From assembly GCF_000142805.1 (NCBI RefSeq), contig NC_013078.1, positions 744,001 to 808,000 on the forward strand: DNA of 64,000 nt, read 5' to 3'. The DNA is from Lachancea thermotolerans CBS 6340 (Eukaryota > Ascomycota > Saccharomycetes > Saccharomycetales > Saccharomycetaceae). The stretch's first letter is position 1. Every line of letters starts with the position of its first letter. Positions 45,940 through 55,000 of the stretch are shown one piece after another. The position numbers and the translations under genes are program-made. A model generated the notes under the pieces. The model ran no database searches and was not told the DNA's origin. It saw only the letters and a program-made list of their open reading frames with translations.

Positions 45940-46480
45940 TTAACCTTCCGCTAGTCCCAACTCCCCCGATACCCGCAAGACATGCTTTTTCATGACTAAA
46001 ACATATACAACATAACAGCTCGCGAGAGGCATTGCCGGGTCCCATTTTCCTTGCATGGAACCCTACGCCAGCTTCCATAAATTAAATAGTGTCTGAAATA
46101 CGTCCGGTTGCTACCTTCAATGCTGAAGTGTCCCTCCTTGGGGGCCTGGCAGTGCGCGCGCTTGAAGTGACACCATCTGTTCACACAATTTTTAAAGGGC
46201 CATAGCCACCACATCTTGTATTCGGAGATCAATAAAAAGTCAATTGAGCTGAATCAATGCCACGCGTGCCGCATCACCTACACCATTCCCATGAAACTGT
46301 TCCCCAGCTTAAATCGGTACTGTCCAACGCTCGTTCCACGTGATACGAATAGATTCGAGTTTCTTCCTATAGTGAAAATTTTTTCAGGTAAGAAAAATGG
46401 CCATCTCTTCAAATTGTAGGACATCTCTTGACAAGATATAGTGTTAAAGAGGGCTAAAAGACAGAGAAATAAGCCTAAAA
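45940..46480. other. 541-bp NIP1 upstream region
   Basis: Interval between BGL2 and NIP1. Contains a CACGTG box at 46337-46342 and an RRPE-like tract at 46373-46386. A 67-codon frame in it is not convincing as a gene. Confidence 0.55.
46337..46386 (+). promoter_or_regulatory. CACGTG box and RRPE upstream of NIP1
   Basis: CACGTGAT at 46337-46344 is a Cbf1-type site in reverse orientation. TGAAAATTTTTTCA at 46373-46386 matches the RRPE core and is itself near-palindromic. The tract ends 94 bp before the NIP1 ATG, fitting a translation-factor promoter. Confidence 0.6.
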
Positions 46481-48934
46481 ATGTCTCGGTTCTTTGCGAA
46501 TAGTTATGATTACGAGAGCGGATCTTCGTCGTCCGAAGAAGACCTACTTTCCACGTCGGAGGAGGAGCTCATGAGCTCATCTTCGTCCGAGGAAGAACAA
46601 GCAAATGATTCTTTCTTTGACGAGTCCGAGTCCGAATCAGACGTCGACTCCGACGGTTCTGGCGACAGGCCGTATGGTCCTGATTGGTTTAAGAAGCCTG
46701 AGTTCAGAAAGGGCGGCTCTACTGGTGCCAACAAGTTTTTGAAGAACGCTGATTACTCTAATTCCGAGGATTCTGATGACGAGGGCAGGAAGGTGGTCAA
46801 GTCCGCCAAGGACAAGCTTTTGGACGAAATGCGCGGCGTTTACGACAAGATTGAGGACGCAGAGATGACCCAAGACTGGATTACAATTCTCGCCGAACTT
46901 GACAACATGACACGTTTGAGCACTAGAGCCCAGCAGCAAAACTACGGTGTCCCCAACATCTTCGTGAAGGTGCTAGCGCAAGTCGAGGATGCCGTCGCGG
47001 CAACCTCGCTCCAAGACATCAACAACAAGGCAGTGGCGCGTGCATACAACACCACAAAGCAGAGAGTTAGAAAGGTTGCTCGTGACTACGAGCAGGCTCT
47101 GTCTAGCTTCCGCGAGAACCCAGAAGCTCATGCTGATGACGAAGCCGTTCAAGACAATAACTCCGTGTCAACTTTTGCCCTGGCTGGCAAGAAGACCGCT
47201 GACTTGTCTTCTATGGCGACCGCATCTTCTGAGTCCGACTTCTTCACAGCGCTCCGCATTGTCATCGACTCCAGAGGTAAGAAGGGTACTGACTTCCAGG
47301 CACAGATCAAGACCTTGGAGGAATTGCTGGATATTGCCAAGAGCCCATACGAAACTATTCTTGCATACTTGAACCTCATCCCCATCAGATTCGACTCTTC
47401 CGCAACGCTTTCATACCAGCCTATAGACCAATGGAAAGCCTCTCAGCAAGATATCGCCAAGTTGTTCGATACCTTGGAAGACAGCATTGACGCTTATCAC
47501 GTCTCCGAGTTGGCGCCTCACAACGACTTCATCGAGGAAGAGCCTCAGCCAAACGAGCAGGGCATCAAGCAGGTGTTGGGTTCCGTTTACTCTTTTGTTG
47601 AGAGACTTGATGAGGAGTTCAACAAGTCTTTGCTCAACACTGACCCTCACTCCAGCGACTTCTTGGACCGCTTGAAGGACGAGCAAGGCGTTTACAATTT
47701 GATTTTGAGATCGCAGTTGTACTTGGAGGCGACCAGCTCCGACAGCGAGTTGGAGAGACGTTTGGCCCGCGTGCTGACTAGAAGGTTTGACCACATCTAC
47801 TTCAAATCTGTTAAGCTTGTGGAGGTTTCGGAGTCCAAGGCGTGGAAGAGCTTGCGTGAAGGCGCCAAGTCGAAGGTCACGCCTTTGGACGGCGAGGTGG
47901 ACGAAAGTTACACCTTTGGTCTGATCGACACTTTGCATAAGATGCTATCAACTCAGAAGGACGGTGCTCAGCGCAGAAGGGCCGGTTTGTACCAAATTTA
48001 CTTCTACGCCCTGAACAACCAGTTCGAGAAGGCCAAGCACATGTTGCTTTCTTCGCATATCCAATCATCTATCAACAACGCGGACGCCCCGTTGCAGATT
48101 CTGTTCAACAGAACTGTCGTACAACTGGGTCTCGCGGCCTTCAAGCTGTGCTTGATCGACGACTGTCATCAGATTCTGAACGAGGTCTCCACCAGCACAC
48201 ATTTGAGAGACATCTTGGGTCAACAAAGCTTGCAGAGAGTTGCCGCGAACAACGCGACCAACCCCGGCGGGGCGTCCAACGAGCAACTGTGCCTGCCATT
48301 CCACCAACACATAAACCTGGACTTGATCGACGTTGTGTTCATGACTTGTTCGCTGCTGATCGAGGTTCCTCACATGGCGGCGTTCTTCTCGGGCATCAAG
48401 GTCAAGAGAATCCCCTACTCCCAGAAGTCGATTCGTCGCGCGCTCGAGCACTACGACAAGTCCAGTTTCCAGGGCCCTCCAGAAACCCTGAGAGACCACG
48501 TGCTGTACGCTGCTAAGTCCATGCAGAGAGGAGACTGGGACAAGTCCGTCGAGTACCTGAAAAAGGTCCCTACCTGGTCGCTGCTGCCAAATACCGCCGA
48601 GGTGCTGACCAACCTGGCTCACAGAGTGCAGGTGGAGGCCTTGAGAACGTACATTTTCACATACAAGAGGTTCTACTCCAAGCTTTCGTTGTTGAAGCTG
48701 TCGCAGCTGTTCGGGCTGTCGCAGGAGACCGTGGTGGAGGTGGTGAGCGCGATCATCTCGCAGTACGACATCAAGGGCAGACTGGACGAGGAGTCCAAGT
48801 TCCTGGTGTTCGAGAAGGGTTACGAGATCACGAAGCTGGAGGAGGTGGCCGTGAAGCTGGCCAAGGAGACCAAGTACGTGAGCGAGCGTCTCAACGAGAA
48901 GAAGTACGTGGGGTCCTCGCGCAAGCAGGAGTAG
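46481..48934 (+). CDS. NIP1: Translation initiation factor eIF3c, Nip1
   Basis: Core subunit c of eIF3, required for 43S pre-initiation complex assembly. The 817 residues match yeast (812). The N-terminal 100 residues are acidic with Ser/Glu repeats (the eIF1/eIF5-binding tail), followed by PYGPDWFKKPEFRKGG. The central helical repeats contain MTQDWITILAELDNM, and the C-terminal PCI domain includes LRTYIFTYKRFYSKLSLLKLSQLFGLS. Base composition changes along the gene: the 5' part has mixed third positions, while in roughly the last 300 bp almost every codon ends in G or C. This is the left shoulder of the GC island. Confidence 0.96.
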   Translation: MSRFFANSYDYESGSSSSEEDLLSTSEEELMSSSSSEEEQANDSFFDESESESDVDSDGSGDRPYGPDWFKKPEFRKGGSTGANKFLKNADYSNSEDSDDEGRKVVKSAKDKLLDEMRGVYDKIEDAEMTQDWITILAELDNMTRLSTRAQQQNYGVPNIFVKVLAQVEDAVAATSLQDINNKAVARAYNTTKQRVRKVARDYEQALSSFRENPEAHADDEAVQDNNSVSTFALAGKKTADLSSMATASSESDFFTALRIVIDSRGKKGTDFQAQIKTLEELLDIAKSPYETILAYLNLIPIRFDSSATLSYQPIDQWKASQQDIAKLFDTLEDSIDAYHVSELAPHNDFIEEEPQPNEQGIKQVLGSVYSFVERLDEEFNKSLLNTDPHSSDFLDRLKDEQGVYNLILRSQLYLEATSSDSELERRLARVLTRRFDHIYFKSVKLVEVSESKAWKSLREGAKSKVTPLDGEVDESYTFGLIDTLHKMLSTQKDGAQRRRAGLYQIYFYALNNQFEKAKHMLLSSHIQSSINNADAPLQILFNRTVVQLGLAAFKLCLIDDCHQILNEVSTSTHLRDILGQQSLQRVAANNATNPGGASNEQLCLPFHQHINLDLIDVVFMTCSLLIEVPHMAAFFSGIKVKRIPYSQKSIRRALEHYDKSSFQGPPETLRDHVLYAAKSMQRGDWDKSVEYLKKVPTWSLLPNTAEVLTNLAHRVQVEALRTYIFTYKRFYSKLSLLKLSQLFGLSQETVVEVVSAIISQYDIKGRLDEESKFLVFEKGYEITKLEEVAVKLAKETKYVSERLNEKKYVGSSRKQE

Positions 48935-49193
48935 GGAACGCAGCCCGGCGAAATGACGACGATCTTGTACATTATGTATATGGGGCCCGCCTGTATATTA
49001 AATAGTCACTAATTTTTTATCGTACCACGTCTTGAAGGGCGGACGCGCGCGCGCGCTCGCAAAGGAGCAGCTGTGGCAACGGAGTCAGCGGTGCCAGTGC
49101 TAGCGGCGCCAGCGCCAGAGGCTGCGTCTTGCGTGTGGGTCGGGTATCATCATCTTGTATACGCATGCTATATATTCTTACCTAAGCGCGGGC

Positions 49194-50866
49194 CTAGCTC
49201 AGCTGCGATTTCTTCACCGGACAGTACTTGTACTCCGGGTACACGTGATGGTGGTGCTGCTTTTCGATCTGCGAGAACTCGACGAAGCTGCGTTTGTACT
49301 CTTCGAGCTCCGTGTTCCACATGTGCGTGATGACCTGGGCGACCGCGGTCTGGTTGGAGAATCTCGGATCCACGAGGCGCGCAGCGCCCGTGACTGGGTC
49401 ACGATCGTAGAAGTGCGCGTCCAGCACGTGCGCAACGACGTCCGCGTCCACGCCGCTCGGCGGCGTGAGCGCGTCGGAGCCGACCGCGGCGGGGGTCTCG
49501 GGCGTCAGCGCGGCGCCGGGCACGGCGCCAGCCGCGCGGTCACGTGCCACCGCCCGCAAAGCCGCCAGCAGCTCGCGCTCGCAGAGCTGCGGGTAGCGCT
49601 GGCCCAGCGCGCGGCACGCCTGCGTCACCGCCTCGCACACCTTGAGGATCGCGACCGCCTTCATGAGCGCGGACCGGTACAGCATGAAGCTGTTGAGCGG
49701 GCGCTTCATCTTGGCCTCGATGAACTCGTAGTACTTGTTCTTGCGGCGCCGGTCGTCGCTCTCGCGCAGCAGGCTGAGGTCGCGCAGCTCGAGCAGCAGG
49801 CAGTCCCACCGCGAGAGCACGGAGCCCTGCGCGGAGCTGTGCGTGAAGTCGTTGTAGCCGCTGCTAGTGCGCACCTCAACCGCGAGCGCCGCGCCGAAGT
49901 CCTGCACGGTGAGCCGCGGGAACTGCTTCTGCTGGTCGGGCAGCCGCGCGGCGGCCTGGTCGAGCCAGAGGCGCGCGTTGAGCGCGTGCAGGTCACATGA
50001 CGTCAGGGCCGCGAGCTCTGCGTCGGAGCCGGCGTTCGAACCCGCGCCGCCGCACCCGTGCGCGGGCCGCTGGCGGCGCCGCCGCCGTTGCGCGCGATGC
50101 TCCAGCGCCATGATCTCGATCTTCTCGCGCACGTGCTGCTGCTCGAACAGCGCGAGCACGTCCAAGGCGAGCGCGCTGTCCACACGTCGGTCTTCTCGCG
50201 CAGCCGCGCGACGATCTGCGCGCGCCGCTGCGACGTCATGGGTGATATGCGCAGCCACGCGTGCCGGTTTTCCACGTGCCGCTTGCGCTGGTCGCACTGC
50301 ATCGCCATCTGGGCGTGCGCGACGTACTTGTACACGGAGCCGCCGGCGCTCCACGACTTGGCGCGCGCGGGCTGCGCGGGGCGCTGTGGCCGGGCCTTCA
50401 CGGGCCTGGAGCCGCGGCGCGCGCTGCGCGCCGCTGGCGCCGGCGCCGGGGTCGGAGACTCCGGCGACCGCACCTGTGTTAGCGGCATCGGTGGCGGAAG
50501 CGGCGGAGCCGCAACCAGTTCCGGCACGAGGTCCGAAACGAGGTCGGCGGCGAACTCGGCCGCGGGTGTGGTTTCGCGGCCTGCGTAGCCGGAGCCCATC
50601 AGGCCGTATTCCGCGGGGCCCGCGGGGCCTGCGGCGCCGGGGTCGGCCGCCGAGTCGAGCATGAAGTTCTTCTGGTCTAGATCGAGCGCCAGTGCGGGGC
50701 TAAAGCCGTCGATGTCCGCGTCCAGCCATGTGCTCGGGTCCGAGGCGCCGCGCGCCGCGTTCTCGAACTGGAAGGGCGCGTCCCACTGCGGCTCCTGGGG
50801 TTCGAACGCGGGCTCGAAGCCCGCGTTCCACGAATTCGGAGGGAACTCAGATTTCACGTCGAACAT
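49194..50866 (-). pseudogene. HMG-box protein gene with one frame disruption and a split HMG box
   Basis: Not recognised as any named yeast gene. It reads from ATG at 50866 in one frame (acidic and Pro/Ala-rich, then SVYKYVAHAQMAMQ near residue 180) to about 50190, after which the coherent reading (VDSALALDVLALFEQQ) continues in the -1 frame to the stop at 49194. The second frame has no ATG of its own near the switch. The switch lies at a GTGTG run, so a one- or two-base indel, a sequencing error or real frameshifting are all possible; I saw no GTATGT/TACTAAC intron signals. The downstream part contains HMG-box helix 1 (KMKRPLNSFMLYRSAL, near 49670-49715) and, after about 95 extra residues, helices 2-3 ending EKQHHHHVYPEYKYCPVKK (near 49206-49360). 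Local GC is around 80% in places. Function unknown; DNA binding is inferred. Confidence 0.6.
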
Positions 50867-52022
50867 GACGTGCGTGTGTGTGCGTGGGTGAGTGAGTGCG
50901 GGGTGTGGGTGTGGGTGTGGGTGTGGGTGTGAGGGTATTCGCGCGCGTTCTCTGCTGTGTGTATGCTTGCGTTTGCCGCTGCAATAGTTTCCCTGGTGCC
51001 TTGTTCTGCGCTCGCGGGGGCAGTCCCTTGTCGGAGCTCCACTCTGACGTCCACCGCCTGCCGCCCGCGCTACCCCAACGTTTTATAGTCGCGCGGCGGA
51101 CGGCGCGTTGTCCACGCGCGTGTTCGTACCGGTCCCCCGCGCGTTGTCGCGGCTGCGGAAGCCACGAGCTCGCGCGTGCCCGCTTGCGACTTCGCGCCGT
51201 CCGTCGAGGCCCCTGGAGCGAGCGACGGCACAGAGCAACACTAGCCGGCAACGCGAGCCGCTGCTGCTGCCGACGCTGGCGCCAGACAGCGCCCCAGGCG
51301 CGCTGCATATCAGGCGATTTCGGGCCCGCGGAATGGCCGTACCCGGCAGCAACAATACCAAAGAATTAGCCGTCCGCGCACGTCACATGCGCCTGCACGC
51401 GGGGAGGAAGGGGCGCCGCCCGCGGGGTTAACGCGGGGGGTGCATGTCGGTGTACGGGGAAGCACTCCCGGACTTAAGAATGTGTGGTGCGCCGACGCCT
51501 AGACGGCTCCGCGCGCGGCGAAGTAAACGAGACTCGCGAGGCATCAACATTGTTATTGGCTGCAATTTGCGGTTAGCAATTAAAAGTCTATTATTTACAT
51601 AGGTAAGAGAAAGAGGGGGGAGGCATATTTTTAGCGCAAGTTTGCAGTGCCGGTTAATACTTCCGACGCACTCCTGCGCGCCGTCTGGGAGATCGGGCGG
51701 CAGAGCTTTGCTGGGAAAAAGCGAAGGGCGCACGACTGCAATAGGCAGCCACATCCGTGGCCGCAAGCAGAAGAAGCAGGCCCGCGGATCACGCAGTCCG
51801 TGCAGTTCACACGGCGCAAGCGGCGCGAGCGGCGCAGCGGAGGTCCGGTTAACCCTGCTTGCTACGCGCGATGTGCAGAAGACGTCGCAGTCGCAGTCGC
51901 AGAGCACGGCAGTCGTGGGGCACGGAGGTGTTGGGGCACACGCGGATCACGGCGGACGCGAAGCGGAGCCGGAGCGGAGCTGGAGGCGGCGGCGGGAGTG
52001 CGCGCGGATGATTCACGGCGCA
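50867..52022. other. 1.16-kb GC-rich interval between the HMG gene and YOR1
   Basis: Upstream region of the HMG gene and downstream region of YOR1. It holds the hexamer array at 50901-50930. Many long open frames occur on both strands because stop codons are rare in such GC-rich DNA; none resembles a protein family. A short AT-rich patch near 51540-51600 may be the YOR1 3' processing region. Confidence 0.55.
50901..50930 (+). repeat. Five tandem GGGTGT hexamers, telomere-like
   Basis: GGGTGT repeats five times without change, 35-64 bp upstream of the HMG-gene ATG, within a longer GT-rich tract from about 50869. The complementary strand reads ACACCC units, the core of yeast telomeric repeats and Rap1 sites. 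Confidence 0.85.
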
Positions 52023-55000
52023 CTAGTGGTGGCGGGTGTTGAAGTCGTCGCGCGTGATTCCGGAACGGTCACACATCTCCGTGAAGACGCCGCCGCGCGC
52101 ATACAGCGCGGCTGGCGTGTCGAACTCGCAGACGCGCCCCTGGTCCAGCACCAGAATGCGGTCGTAGTCCAGAATGGTGTTCAAACGGTGCGCGATGCAC
52201 AGAATGGTGCAGTTCGAGAAGGCCTCGACAATGCGGGTCTGGATCTTGGCATCCGTCTCGTAGTCCACGGAGGAGGTGGCCTCGTCCAGAATGAGGATCT
52301 TCGACTGGCGCACCAGCGCGCGGGTCAGCGCCAGCAGCTGGCGCTCACCCAGCGAGAAGTTGGTGCCGTCCTCCTCGACCTCCTGCTGCAGGTGGAACTT
52401 GTGCATGTTGCTGAGCGAGCCGGCGTTCTCGTGGGTCTGGGCGCGCACGGTGGCGAGGCTCTCCGCGGGGATGGCGCCGCCGCGCACCAGCGCGTGCCAC
52501 AGCTCGTCGTCCGTGCGCTCGTGGAATGGGTCCAGGTTCTTGCGCACGTCGCCCTTGAACATGACCGGATCCTGCGGGATGATCGACAGCTTGCTCCGCA
52601 GGTCGTAGAGACCGAGGGTCGAGATGTCGACGCCGTCGATGGTGATGGAACCGTCGTGCAGCTCGCACATGCGGTACAGCGCGCTCATGATGGTCGACTT
52701 ACCCGCACCCGTGCGGCCGCAGATGCCGATCTTCTCGCCGGCGGCGACGTGCAGGGTGACGTCCTTCAGCACGAGCGGCAGGCCGGGGCGGTAGGCCAGG
52801 CTTACGTGGTCGAACTCAATGCGGCCGTCGGTCGGCCACTCGGCCGGCGGACTCATTTCGGGCCGGCGGTACGCGGCCTCCAGCGGCAGCTCCGTGGCGT
52901 ACGATATCAGCCGCTCCGTGCTGTTCATGTCGTTCTCGCCCTGCGTCATCGCACGCAGAAGCATGTTCAGGAGGCCGGGCAACTGCAGCACGTACGTCAG
53001 CAGCACTCCGACCGACGCGGCGGAGATGTGGAACTGGCGCGTCACACACAGCAGCGTGACGATCAGCGCGAAAGCCATCGCGATCATGTCCAGCGCGATC
53101 GCCACCCAACGCTGTATCGCCACGACCAGGTAGCCGGCTTCGTTCATCTTGTTGGTCAGGAAGTCGGACTTCGTGAGGAAGCGGCGCTCGCCGCGGTACG
53201 CGCGGATCGTGTCCATGCCGCCCAGCACCTCGTTGAAGTTGTTGAACACGTGCGACCGCTGCACCGCCTCCAGCCGCTTGATCTCACGACTCGAGCTCTG
53301 GTAGTGGTCCGCGACGCCGACAAACACAAGCATCAGGAACGGCACCGCGATCGCGAACCACGGCAGGTAGATGATGCACATCACTATGACGCCCACGATG
53401 TTCGACAGCTGGAACACGAACAGACGCACACTCTCCGTCAGCTCCGTGTCCACGGTGTCCGTGTCCTTGGTGAAGCGGTTGAGCACCCGCCCGATGGGCG
53501 TGGTGTCCAGGAACGACATGGGTGTGTGCAGCAGCCTCTGAACGGCCTTCAGGTTGAGTCGCTTGGCGGCGCTCAGCCCGATGTAGCAGATCAGCGAGAA
53601 CTGCGAGGTGGTGACAAAGTAGTTGAAAAACACAAAGAACGTGTACATGCCCATATAGAAGGGCGTCTTCTTGTGCTTGAACTTGTTCTCCGTCCAGAAC
53701 GACAGCCACACCGACGAGAACAGCAGCGAGAACGTGCTCACTGCCAGCAGCATGAGGTAGATCGGCAGCATTAAAAATCCCTTTTTGCCGACACCAGCGG
53801 TGATGTACTGCTGATAAACCTTGTAGCTGATGGAGTTCACAGCGCGCTCCTCCTTGGAGGTCAGACGGCCGTCGGGCGCTACGCCCTTCTGTTCGTCTTG
53901 AAGCTGGGACCGTTTGCTCACTTGCTTCTTGAGCTCAGAGGCCTCGAGCTCGCTTTGACGAGAGTCGATTTCGGGGCGGACTGGCTGAGCGCCCGCACCC
54001 GCCTCTTGTCTTTTCTCTTCTTCGACCTCGCCTGGCTTCTTCTCGGATTCGGAGTGGTTCGAGTACTGCATGAGATTCACGAACCCAGGCTTCCTTTTCT
54101 TCAATTCCTCAACAGACCCAACATCAACGCTGCCGTCGAGATCGATATAGATAACCTTGGAAGCCCTAGCGATCAGACTGAGCTGGTGAGTCGCCAGAAC
54201 CCTGGTGCTCCCTTCCAGCTTGCCCATCAAACACTCGTCCATGATGTGCTTACCCACACGGGCGTCAACAGCACTCAAAACGTCGTCAAATAGGTAGATG
54301 TCTTTTTTCTTGTATACTGCACGAGCGAGGTTGATACGCGCTTTTTGGCCACCAGAAAGTGTGATACCACGCTCTCCAATCTCAGTGCGGTCTCCCGCCG
54401 GCAGCAGTTCAAGGTCGGCTTGTAGTGAGCACACCCTGATGATTTCGTTGTAACGAGCTTCGTTATAAGGAGAACCAAACAGAATATTGTCTCTGACAGT
54501 GGCGTTTTGGATCCAAGGGTACCCACACAACAGCATGGTGCCGTCCTTATAAATATCGCCCCCAGTTTTCTTCATAAATCCTGAGAGGGCATAGAGCAGG
54601 GAAGACTTACCTGTACCAACAGAGCCAGTGACTATGACTAGTTCACCTTTAGTAATTTGGATGTTCAGGTTGTCAAACCCCTTAAACGTAACATTTGGCG
54701 CTTTCTTGGAGTCAGCTGTCGAATCTGAATCATTCGTCTTTACTTCATGTGCATTGTGCTTTTTATCCTTACGATTTTTCTTGTCGTCCTCTGCTTGCTT
54801 CGCCTTGGCCACGTCCTTGGCCTCTTCGACTTCGAAGTTCTCCCATTGGAAAGACGCATTGACTAACTTCAAGGCGTGCTTTTCGTCGTCCATTGGCAAG
54901 CATGTCTTTTCAATGTCCTGATCTTCTTCGCCGGCTTCCAAAATTTCCTGAACACGATTTAGTGCAATTGACCCATCAACACCAGTGCCTAAAGCCATGG

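Noticed and set aside
49155-50000. 281-codon plus-strand open frame over the HMG gene
   Set aside because: It is antisense to the conserved HMG-box coding frame, and its composition is that expected of the reverse strand of GC-rich coding DNA.
51642-53774. 710-codon open frame antisense to YOR1
   Set aside because: It mirrors the GC-rich 3' half of YOR1. In such DNA stop codons are rare on the other strand; the translation is a low-complexity run of Arg, His, Gln and Val without domain similarity.
48200-53800. Horizontal transfer as the cause of the GC-rich section
   Set aside because: The composition change occurs within NIP1 and YOR1, both conserved and in ancestral positions, instead of at gene borders.
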